Shown here: piece after piece, positions 1 to 5,287 of the stretch | How positions within the stretch are numbered: position 1 is the first letter of the stretch | How the letters are laid out: each line of letters opens with the position of its first letter | Source: Chloroflexota bacterium | GTDB taxonomy: Bacteria; Chloroflexota; Limnocylindria; Limnocylindrales; CSP1-4 | Direction: 5' to 3' | DNA: 8,574 nt | NCBI GenBank assembly: GCA_013694835.1 | Contig: JACDBP010000113.1 | Span: 1 to 8,574, forward strand | Notes under the pieces: model-generated | Told to the model about the DNA's origin: nothing | Databases searched by the model: none | What the model saw: the letters and a program-made list of their open reading frames with translations, nothing else | Program-made: the position numbers and the translations under genes

Positions 1-360
1 CCGCAGACCCGTCGCAAGATCAAGGTCGGGCGCGTCGTCTCGGACAAGATGGACAAGACGATCGTCGTATCCGTGGAGCGTCTGTCGCGCCACCCGCTGT
101 ACAAGCGCGTCATACGGCTGACCACCAAGTTCAAGGCGCACGACGAGCGCAACGAGGCGCGCGTCGGTGACACCGTGCGCATCGAGGAGTCGCGGCCACT
201 GAGTGCCACCAAGCGCTGGCGCCTCGTCGAGATCACCGCGCGCGCCGGCGCCGGCGCGAACGAGGTGCTAGTCGGCGACGAGCCCGAGACCAGCGAGGCG
301 CTCCACATGGCCGCCCATCCTGGCCGCGGCGATGCCACCGCCGAAGAAGCCGGTCCGTGA
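1..360 (+). CDS. rpsQ: 30S ribosomal protein S17 (5' end missing)
   Basis: S17 is a primary 16S rRNA binding protein of the small subunit, with an OB-like fold. The reading frame is open from the first base of the window, and the residues before the first ATG at 49 (KIKVGRVVSDK) are typical S17 N-terminal sequence, so the true start lies upstream and 49 is an internal methionine. Family landmarks are MDKTIVV, the RHPLY segment, KFKAHDE, VGDTVRI and the diagnostic SRPLSATKRWRLVEI. The usual protein ends close to this last motif at about 85 residues. Here about 38 further residues follow (from about position 244), rich in Ala, Gly and Glu and ending TAEEAGP, which looks like a disordered acidic tail. 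The stop codon overlaps the rplN start by 4 bases (GTGA), suggesting translational coupling. Identity is certain; only the start is missing. Confidence 0.96.
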   Translation, partial: PQTRRKIKVGRVVSDKMDKTIVVSVERLSRHPLYKRVIRLTTKFKAHDERNEARVGDTVRIEESRPLSATKRWRLVEITARAGAGANEVLVGDEPETSEALHMAAHPGRGDATAEEAGP

Positions 361-725
361 TCCAGCAGTACAGTCGGCTGCGGGTCGCCGACAACACCGG
401 AGCGCGCGTGATCCAGTGCATCCGCGTCCTCGGCCGGTCGCAGAAGACCACGGCCGGCGTCGGTGACGTCATCGTGGCCAGCGTCAAGCAGGCGATCCCG
501 AACGCCGCCGTGAAGAAAGGCGACGTGGTGCGGGCGGTGGTGGTCCGGACCCACAAGGAGTACGGGCGCCCGGACGGGAGCTACATCCGCTTCGATGAGA
601 ATGCGGCCGTGCTCATCAACAACCAGGGCAACCCGCGCGGCACCCGGATCTTCGGTCCGGTAGCTCGCGAGCTTCGCTATCTCAACTACATGAAGATCGT
701 CTCGCTCGCGCCGGAGGTGCTGTGA
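357..725 (+). CDS. rplN: 50S ribosomal protein L14
   Basis: L14 is a five-stranded beta-barrel protein of the large subunit that binds 23S rRNA near the intersubunit face and contacts the 30S subunit. The 122-residue product matches the normal family length exactly, from MIQQYSRLRVADNTGAR to IVSLAPEVL. Conserved pieces include ADNTGARVIQCIRVLG, the KKGDVVRAVVVRT strand, RFDENAAVLIN and GTRIFGPVARELR. The start is GTG, and its last two bases form part of the rpsQ stop in a GTGA overlap. The upstream Shine-Dalgarno match is weak (GAAGAAG), so initiation probably relies on ribosomes finishing rpsQ. Nothing is missing or unusual in the protein. Confidence 0.98.
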   Translation: MIQQYSRLRVADNTGARVIQCIRVLGRSQKTTAGVGDVIVASVKQAIPNAAVKKGDVVRAVVVRTHKEYGRPDGSYIRFDENAAVLINNQGNPRGTRIFGPVARELRYLNYMKIVSLAPEVL

Positions 726-1192
726 TGCCGCGCCGTGCGTCGATCCACGACCGGGCCACGAAGGTGCCCGACATCCGCCGCGGCGACGAGGTGCTGATCC
801 TGTCGGGCAAGGACGCCGGCAAGCGCGGCACGGTCGATCGCGTGGTGCGTGATCCGGCGAGCTTCGTCAAGACCCGCGATTCGGCAGCCGCGGGTGGCGG
901 CTCGTGGCGACGCATCTCGCCGCAACCTGCCAGGGTCGTGGTGGAGGGGCTCAACCTCAGCAAGCGCCACACCAAGCCGCGGTCCAGCCAGGGCCGCAAC
1001 GATCGATCGCCCCGCATCCAGCAGGGCGGCATCATCCCCATCGCCCAACCGCTGGCTGTCAGCAACGTGATGGTCGTCTGCCCCGCCTGTCATCTGCCCA
1101 CCCGGGTACGCCACACCCAGACGGCGAACGGCGACAGTGTGCGCGTCTGCAACCGCTGCGGCGAGGGCCTGGCACGCGAGGTGAAGTCGTGA
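725..1192 (+). CDS. rplX: 50S ribosomal protein L24, enlarged, with zinc ribbon
   Basis: L24 is an early assembly protein of the 50S subunit that binds 23S rRNA. The N-terminal half holds the KOW motif (RGDEVLILSGKDAGKRGTV, about residues 19-37). VVVEGLNLSKRHTKP, QQGGIIPIAQPLAVSNVMVV and PTRVRH follow, all family landmarks. The product is 155 residues against the usual 100-110. It has an N-terminal leader of about 15 residues, an insert of about 27 residues after the KOW motif (about 43-69, including AAAGGGSW), and a smaller insert after HTKP (about 86-97). C119, C122, C142 and C145 form a CPAC...CNRC zinc ribbon, a known L24 variant. I chose ATG 725 over GTG 722 because GGAGGTG at 713-719 is 5 bases away from ATG but only 2 from GTG. 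The start forms a TGATG junction with the rplN stop. Confidence 0.95.
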   Translation: MPRRASIHDRATKVPDIRRGDEVLILSGKDAGKRGTVDRVVRDPASFVKTRDSAAAGGGSWRRISPQPARVVVEGLNLSKRHTKPRSSQGRNDRSPRIQQGGIIPIAQPLAVSNVMVVCPACHLPTRVRHTQTANGDSVRVCNRCGEGLAREVKS

Positions 1193-1731
1193 GCGGCCAG
1201 CTGCGCCAGCGCTACCTGGACGACGTCGTCCCGGCACTCAAGAAGGAATTCGAGTACGCCAATCCGATGCAGGTGCCACGTCTCCAGAAGATCGTCATCA
1301 ACATCGGGCTGGGCGAGGCCCTCACCAACGCCAAGGCTCTCGACGCGGCGATGGGCGATCTCGGCACCATCGCCGGCCAGAAGCCGATCGTCACCCGTGC
1401 CAAGCGGTCCATCGCCCAGTTCCGGGTCCGCACCGGCAACCCGATCGGTGCCAAGGTGACGCTGCGAGGCGACCGGATGTGGGACTTCCTGGAGCGCCTG
1501 ACCCGACTGGCGCTGCCGCGCATTCGCGACTTCCGTGGCGTCCCGAGCCGGTCGTTCGACGGCCGCGGCAACTACTCGCTGGGCCTCCGCGAGCAACTCG
1601 CCTTCCCGGAGATCGACTACGACAAGGTCGACCGCCTGCGCGGGCTCGAGATCAGCATCGTAACCACCGCCAAGACCGACGAGGAATCGAAGAAGCTGCT
1701 TCAACTCCTCGGCATGCCGTTCGGCGGCTAG
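1189..1731 (+). CDS. rplE: 50S ribosomal protein L5
   Basis: L5 binds 5S rRNA and helps form the central protuberance of the 50S subunit, contacting S13 and the P-site tRNA. The product is 180 residues, the normal length. It opens with RQRYLDDVVPALKKEF, followed by the signature VPRLQKIVINIGLGEA, then GQKPIVTRAKRSIAQFRVR, GAKVTLRG, the FLERLTRLALPRIRDFRG helix, LGLREQLAFPEIDYDKV and a C-terminus ending LLGMPFGG. The frame is open well upstream, but that part only shadows rplX. The true start is GTG 1189, where the family homology begins, with GAGGTG at 1178-1183 as ribosome binding site 5 bases upstream. The start overlaps the rplX stop by 4 bases (GTGA), giving likely coupling. Confidence 0.96.
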   Translation: MSGQLRQRYLDDVVPALKKEFEYANPMQVPRLQKIVINIGLGEALTNAKALDAAMGDLGTIAGQKPIVTRAKRSIAQFRVRTGNPIGAKVTLRGDRMWDFLERLTRLALPRIRDFRGVPSRSFDGRGNYSLGLREQLAFPEIDYDKVDRLRGLEISIVTTAKTDEESKKLLQLLGMPFGG

Positions 1732-1749
1732 CGGAGCAGGAGAGCACTC

Positions 1750-1935
1750 ATGGCCAAGAAGTCACTCATCGCCAAACAGAAGCGCAAGCCCGCCTTCCCG
1801 GTCCGTGCGTACCACCGCTGCTTCGTATGCGGCCGGCCGCGCGGCTACATGCGCCGCTTCGCGCTCTGCCGGATCTGTTTCCGTGAGCGGGCACTGCTGG
1901 GCGAGCTGCCCGGCGTGACCAAGTCGAGCTGGTAG
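1750..1935 (+). CDS. rpsN: 30S ribosomal protein S14, zinc-binding short form
   Basis: S14 sits in the head of the small subunit near S3 and S10 and is needed for late assembly. The product is 61 residues, the size of the short zinc-binding form (type Z) rather than the roughly 100-residue zinc-free form of enterobacteria. Four cysteines at C24, C27, C40 and C43 (CFVC and CRIC, spaced CxxC-x12-CxxC) form the zinc site. The flanking RPRGYMRRFALCRICFRE and the ending LPGVTKSSW are diagnostic. AGGAG at 1738-1742 lies 7 bases before the ATG, a good ribosome binding site. The gene follows rplE by 18 bases and precedes rpsH by 5. The long form may exist elsewhere in the genome; this window cannot show it. 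Confidence 0.98.
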   Translation: MAKKSLIAKQKRKPAFPVRAYHRCFVCGRPRGYMRRFALCRICFRERALLGELPGVTKSSW

Positions 1936-1940
1936 CGCCG

Positions 1941-2342
1941 ATGAACACGACCTCAGATCCGATCGCTGACATGCTCACGCGGATCCGGAATGCCTCGCGC
2001 GCCCGGCACACCGAGGTGCTCGTGCCGGCGTCGCGCACCAAGCGCGCCATCGCCGCCATCCTCCAGGACGAGGGCTTCATCGACGCCTGGGATGAGACCC
2101 AGGACGGTCCCCGCCAGTACCTCCGCATCCAGCTCAAGTACGTCGGAGGCAAGGCGCCCGTCGTCTCGGGGCTCAAGCGCATCAGCAAACCCGGCCTTCG
2201 CGTGTATGCGTCGAAGACCGACATCCCGCGGGTGCTCGGCGGTCTCGGTATCGTCATCGTCAGCACCAGCCAGGGCATCATGACCGGCTCCAAGGCCCGC
2301 AAGGCCCAGCTCGGTGGCGAAGTCCTGGCGTACGTCTGGTAG
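1941..2342 (+). CDS. rpsH: 30S ribosomal protein S8
   Basis: S8 binds the central domain of 16S rRNA and is required for platform assembly. In Escherichia coli it is also the translational repressor of the spc operon, acting near rplE. The 133-residue product has the normal length. The N-terminus carries DPIADMLTRIRNA, the middle carries GLKRISKPGLRVY, and the C-terminus carries GIVIVSTSQGIMTGSKAR and GGEVLAYVW, all hallmarks of the family. There is no good Shine-Dalgarno sequence before the ATG, which lies 5 bases after the rpsN stop, so translation is probably coupled to rpsN. I did not find a convincing copy of the E. coli-type S8 target hairpin around the rplE start, so feedback by this route is unproven here. 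Confidence 0.98.
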   Translation: MNTTSDPIADMLTRIRNASRARHTEVLVPASRTKRAIAAILQDEGFIDAWDETQDGPRQYLRIQLKYVGGKAPVVSGLKRISKPGLRVYASKTDIPRVLGGLGIVIVSTSQGIMTGSKARKAQLGGEVLAYVW

Positions 2343-2348
2343 CCCCGG

Positions 2349-2900
2349 ATGTCGCGCATCGGACGCCTTCCCATCCCGGTCCCCGACGGCGTCGAGGTGA
2401 CGCTCGAGGGCACCCACATCCTGGTCAAGGGGCCGCGCGGCCAGCTGGAGCGCGAGCTCGCGCCGGAGCTCAACGTCGTTCGCGAGGACGGCGTCCTGCG
2501 CGTGGAACGCCCGACCGATGACAAGCGGTCGCGGGAGCTCCACGGACTGACCCGGACTCTCGTCGCCAACATGGTCACGGGCGTCACCACCGGCTTTCGC
2601 AAGGGCCTCGAGATCACCGGTGTCGGCTACCGCGCCCAGAAGGTCGGGGAGAAACTCCAGCTCAACCTCGGCTATAGCCATCCCATCGAGATCGATCCGC
2701 CGTCGGGCATCGCGTTCGAGGTCGAGACGCCCACCCGGCTTGCCGTGACGGGCATCGACAAGGAGCTCGTCGGCCACATGGCCGCCAAGGTGCGCAGCAT
2801 GCGCAAGCCCGAGCCCTACAAGGGCAAGGGCGTCCGATATGCCGGCGAGGTCGTCCGCCGCAAGGCGGGCAAGGCCGGCAAGATCGGCGGCAAGAAGTGA
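2349..2900 (+). CDS. rplF: 50S ribosomal protein L6
   Basis: L6 consists of two related alpha/beta domains and lies near the base of the L7/L12 stalk, close to the factor-binding site and the sarcin-ricin loop. The 183-residue product is of normal size. It begins MSRIGRLPIPVPDGVEVTLE, has VKGPRGQLERELAPEL, the helix ELHGLTRTLVANMVTGVT, GLEITGVGYRAQ, LNLGYSHPIE and the C-terminal signature RKPEPYKGKGVRYAGEVVRRK. It closes with a short Gly/Lys tail. The ATG starts 6 bases after the rpsH stop with no strong ribosome binding site, again suggesting coupling. After the TGA stop the same frame stays open for ten more codons to a TAA at 2931-2933, encoding an Ala-rich stretch (see findings). Confidence 0.98.
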   Translation: MSRIGRLPIPVPDGVEVTLEGTHILVKGPRGQLERELAPELNVVREDGVLRVERPTDDKRSRELHGLTRTLVANMVTGVTTGFRKGLEITGVGYRAQKVGEKLQLNLGYSHPIEIDPPSGIAFEVETPTRLAVTGIDKELVGHMAAKVRSMRKPEPYKGKGVRYAGEVVRRKAGKAGKIGGKK

Positions 2901-3034
2901 CGCATGGCCGCTGAGGCCACCGCAGCCAGCTAACGCATCGCGGAGCTGACCGGATCTCGGGGAGGAGGTCCGGTGGGCCCGCCAGACCGGCTCCGCATCA
3001 TCGCGAGCCCGGCCGACAAGGAGAACCCACCGAC
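2901..3034 (+). promoter_or_regulatory. rplF-rplR intergenic region with possible alternative RNA hairpins
   Basis: This 134-base gap is the longest inside the ribosomal block; its other junctions are 20 bases or less. It contains a perfect anti-Shine-Dalgarno match (AGGAGGT, 2963-2969) that is not at the rplR start. Possible stems are TGGCC/GGCCA (2905-2909 with 2915-2919), ACCGGA/TCCGGT (2949-2954 with 2969-2974), CCGGT/ACCGG (2970-2974 with 2986-2990) and CCGGCTC/GAGCCCGG (2987-2993 with 3005-3012, one bulge). Adjacent stems share bases, so some exclude each other. The rplR ribosome binding site AAGGAG (3018-3023) follows the last stem. There is no T-run after any stem, so this is not a standard intrinsic terminator. 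Function as a leader or attenuator is inference; short complementary runs are common at this GC content. Confidence 0.35.
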
Positions 3035-3397
3035 ATGGCCATCGCCCCCACCAGGAGCGCCGCGCGCCAGAAGCGCCACTCCCGCATCCGCCTCGCCGTC
3101 GCAGGGACGGGGGGCCGGCCGCGGCTGGCCGTGTTCCGCAGCCTCAACCAGATCTATGCCCAGGTCATCGACGACACCACCGGCCGGACCCTTGCGAGCG
3201 CCTCGTCGCTCGAGAAGGAGCTCCGGGGCGCCGGGGGCACCAAGAGCGTTCGCGCGAAGTCCGTCGGTGAGCTCGTAGCTCGCCGGGCGCGCGAGGCGGG
3301 AGTCGACCAGGTCGTCTTCGACCGAGCCGGTTTCCGGTATCACGGGCGGATCAAGTCGCTGGCCGATGCTGCCCGCGAAGCCGGCCTCGACTTCTAA
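3035..3397 (+). CDS. rplR: 50S ribosomal protein L18
   Basis: L18 binds 5S rRNA together with L5 and L25-type proteins and brings it into the central protuberance of the 50S subunit. The product is 120 residues, the usual length. Landmarks are the basic N-terminus (RQKRHSRIRLAV), GRPRLAVFRSLNQIYAQVIDD, ASSLEKEL, AKSVGELVARRAREAGV, VFDRAGFRYHGRIKSLADAAREAGL and the terminal DF. The ATG is preceded by AAGGAG at 3018-3023, 11 bases away, and no other start codon in frame fits. The gene follows a 134-base gap after rplF and lies 18 bases before rpsE. Confidence 0.98.
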   Translation: MAIAPTRSAARQKRHSRIRLAVAGTGGRPRLAVFRSLNQIYAQVIDDTTGRTLASASSLEKELRGAGGTKSVRAKSVGELVARRAREAGVDQVVFDRAGFRYHGRIKSLADAAREAGLDF

Positions 3398-3415
3398 CCG
3401 AAAGGAGATCCCCCG

Positions 3416-3967
3416 TTGGCCAGGATCGACCCTGCCAGGCTGACGCTCGAAGAGCGCGTCGTCCAGATCAATCGCGTCGCCAAGGTCGTCAAGGGCGGCC
3501 GTCGCTTCAGCTTCAGCGCGGTCGTCGTCGTCGGCGACAAGAACGGCCACGTCGGCGCCGGGCTGGGCAAGGCCGGCGAGGTGCCCGAGGCCATCCGCAA
3601 GGGCGTCGAGGACGCCAAGAAGAACCTCATCCGGGTGCCGCTCGTGGGCACCACGATCCCCCACGAGGTGCGCCAGCAGTTCGGGGCCAGCACGGTCCTG
3701 CTCAAGCCCGCTTCGCAGGGCACCGGCGTCATCGCGGGCGGTTCGGTGCGAGCGGTGGTCGAGTCCGCCGGAATCCGCGACATCCTCTCAAAGTCGCTCG
3801 GCTCCACGAACCCGGTCAACGTCGTGCGCTGCACTATCGAGGCCCTGCGCGGGATGCACTCGGCGGAGGAGCTCGGTGCGCGGCGCGGCAAGACTCTGCA
3901 CAGCTACATCAGCGGCCAGCCGAGCACCCGCCTGGCGGCCGCGGAAGGCGGCAGCGATGGCCGGTAA
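3416..3967 (+). CDS. rpsE: 30S ribosomal protein S5
   Basis: S5 lies on the solvent side of the 30S subunit near the mRNA entry and contributes to decoding accuracy. Its N-terminal double-stranded-RNA-binding-like domain (about residues 10-75) holds LEERVVQINRVAKVVKGGRR, FSAVVVVGDKNGHVGAGLGK and EAIRKGVEDAKKNLI. The C-terminal domain holds GTGVIAGGSVRAVVESAGI, LSKSLGSTNPVNVV and ALRGMHS. The length of 183 residues is near normal, with a short tail ending GGSDGR. The start is a TTG, the only one in this window. It is supported by AAGGAGAT at 3402-3409 at good spacing and by homology beginning right there. The 3' end overlaps rpmD by 11 bases. Confidence 0.97.
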   Translation: MARIDPARLTLEERVVQINRVAKVVKGGRRFSFSAVVVVGDKNGHVGAGLGKAGEVPEAIRKGVEDAKKNLIRVPLVGTTIPHEVRQQFGASTVLLKPASQGTGVIAGGSVRAVVESAGIRDILSKSLGSTNPVNVVRCTIEALRGMHSAEELGARRGKTLHSYISGQPSTRLAAAEGGSDGR

Positions 3968-4196
3968 GCTGCGCGTGACGCTCCGCAAGAGCCCCATCAG
4001 CTACACCGCGCAGGCCCGCTCGACCGTCCGGTCGTTGGGTCTGCATCGCATCGGCGAGACCGTCGAGGTCGTCGACAACCCGGCCACCCGGGGCATGGTC
4101 CGCGCCGTGCAGTTCCTGGTCGTCGCGGAAGCGGTCGACGGGAACGATGCGGCAAAGGGCACCGCTGAGGCGAGCCAGGAGGAGACTGCACCGTGA
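3957..4196 (+). CDS. rpmD: 50S ribosomal protein L30 with acidic C-terminal tail
   Basis: L30 is a small 23S rRNA binding protein of the 50S subunit, absent from some bacteria. The core of about 58 residues is clear: KLRVTLRKSPISY, then STVRSLGLHRIGETVEVVDNPATRGMVRAVQFLV. The usual bacterial protein ends there at about 60 residues. This one continues to 79 residues with an acidic, Ala-rich tail ending EASQEETAP. I chose ATG 3957 because homology starts there and GGAAGG at 3943-3948 is 8 bases upstream; the frame is also open upstream to 3876, but that stretch is a shadow of rpsE. It overlaps rpsE by 11 bases and rplO by 4 (GTGA). The tail DNA also supplies the rplO ribosome binding site (AGGAGG, 4177-4182). 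Confidence 0.94.
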   Translation: MAGKLRVTLRKSPISYTAQARSTVRSLGLHRIGETVEVVDNPATRGMVRAVQFLVVAEAVDGNDAAKGTAEASQEETAP

Positions 4197-5284
4197 AACT
4201 GCACGACCTGAAGCCGGCTCCCGGCTCCAAGAAGGAGCGGACCCGGGTCGGTCGCGGCATCGCCGCCGGCAAGGGCAAGACCGCCGGCCGCGGCACGAAG
4301 GGCCAGAAGTCCCGCGCGGGCGGCACCATCCCGCCGTTCTTCGAGGGTGGTCAGACGCCGCTTCACATCCGGATCCCGAAGCTCCATGGCTTCAAGAATC
4401 GTTTCAGGGTCGAGTTCCAGGTCGTCAATGTCGGTCGCATCTCGGCGTATGCCGAGGCGGGTCGGTTCCATGAGGCTTCCGGTCAGGACGCCAGCAAGAC
4501 CAAGGGTCCGCTCACTGTCAATGGCGAGCTCCTGCGGTCGACCGGGCTGATCAGCTCGATGAGGATCCCGATCAAGGTGCTCGGTCAGGGCGAGGTCAGC
4601 CAGGCGCTGTTCGTCGTCGCCGATGCCTTCACGAAGAGCGCCCGCGACAAGCTGGAAGCCGCGGGCGGCACGGCGCAGCAGCTGGAGATCCCGGAGCGGC
4701 CGATGGCGGCCCTCGGGCTCGACGGGGACGATGCATCGGCAGCGCCCGCCCGCCCGGCACGACGGCCACGAGCCAGGGAGCTCGCGGCCCAGGCGACCGC
4801 CGACGAGAAGGCCCGTCTGGAACGCGCCGACAAGGCCCGAGCCGACAAGCCCGACAAGGCCGACAAGAACGACAAGGCCGGCAAGGCCGGCAGGAACGAG
4901 AGGGAGGACAAGCCCGACAGGGCCGACAAGGCCGACAGGGCCGACAAGGCCGACAGGGCGGACAAGGCTGGCAGGGCCGACAGGGCCGCCGGGCCTGATG
5001 CCGGCAAAGCCGCGAAGGACGAGACCGCCGAGACCGCCGACGGCGCCGAAAGGACCGCCAGGGCCTCCGAGGCGGACCAGCCGGACACGGCCGCCGATCC
5101 CGACAGCGGCGGCGCCAGGTCCGCCAGGGCCGCCAGGTCCAACAGGAGCGACAGGGCTGGCAAGGCCGACGCCACCGGCCCCGTGGCCGGCACGGCGGCC
5201 ATCGCCGACGACGCCGACAACGCCGAGCGTCGGTCCGAGCAGCCTGACAGGGTCGACGCTGCGGCCGAGCCCACGGCGGACTAG
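4193..5284 (+). CDS. rplO: 50S ribosomal protein L15 with about 197-residue charged repetitive C-terminal extension
   Basis: L15 is a late-assembling 50S protein whose extended N-terminal arm penetrates 23S rRNA. Residues 1-166 are an ordinary L15: MKLHDLKPAPGSKKERTRVG, the Gly-rich arm GRGTKGQKSRAGG, PFFEGGQTPLHIRIPKLHGF, VNVGRI, PIKVLGQGE and an end near EAAGGTAQQLEIPE. The family is normally about 146 residues. Here 197 more follow (167-363), almost only Ala, Asp, Lys, Arg, Glu, Gly, Pro, Thr and Ser, with no Cys, Trp, Tyr or Phe. The centre (about 211-266) repeats three-residue units such as ADK and ADR; the remainder is less regular, and the last 25 residues are acidic. This predicts a long disordered polyampholyte. 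Start GTG overlaps the rpmD stop (GTGA), with AGGAGG 10 bases upstream. The core identity is certain; the role of the tail is unknown. Confidence 0.96.
   Translation: MKLHDLKPAPGSKKERTRVGRGIAAGKGKTAGRGTKGQKSRAGGTIPPFFEGGQTPLHIRIPKLHGFKNRFRVEFQVVNVGRISAYAEAGRFHEASGQDASKTKGPLTVNGELLRSTGLISSMRIPIKVLGQGEVSQALFVVADAFTKSARDKLEAAGGTAQQLEIPERPMAALGLDGDDASAAPARPARRPRARELAAQATADEKARLERADKARADKPDKADKNDKAGKAGRNEREDKPDRADKADRADKADRADKAGRADRAAGPDAGKAAKDETAETADGAERTARASEADQPDTAADPDSGGARSARAARSNRSDRAGKADATGPVAGTAAIADDADNAERRSEQPDRVDAAAEPTAD
4823..4990 (+). repeat. Tandem 9/18-bp coding repeat in rplO
   Basis: Within the rplO extension the DNA alternates the near-identical nonamers GCCGACAAG and GCCGACAGG (Ala-Asp-Lys and Ala-Asp-Arg). 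The most regular part is three consecutive copies of an 18-base unit (GACAGGGCCGACAAGGCC) at 4916-4933, 4934-4951 and 4952-4969. The first two are identical and the third differs at two bases. The flanks hold degenerate copies with Pro, Asn or Gly replacing Ala. The unit is a multiple of three, so gain or loss of copies keeps the rplO frame. The low-complexity composition also leaves other frames open on both strands, which explains long spurious reading frames here. Confidence 0.9.
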
Positions 5285-5287
5285 CCG

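Noticed and set aside
904..1188. Upstream extension of the rplE frame by 95 codons.
   Set aside because: It overlaps rplX in another frame and has no L5 homology. L5 sequence begins at GTG 1189, which has its own ribosome binding site.
2973..3278. Plus-strand frame from GTG 2973, preceded by AGGAGG and overlapping rplR.
   Set aside because: The spacing to the AGGAGG is short, the product is Pro/Arg/Ser-rich without recognisable motifs, and most of it shadows rplR. I kept the AGGAGGT as a feature of the gap instead.
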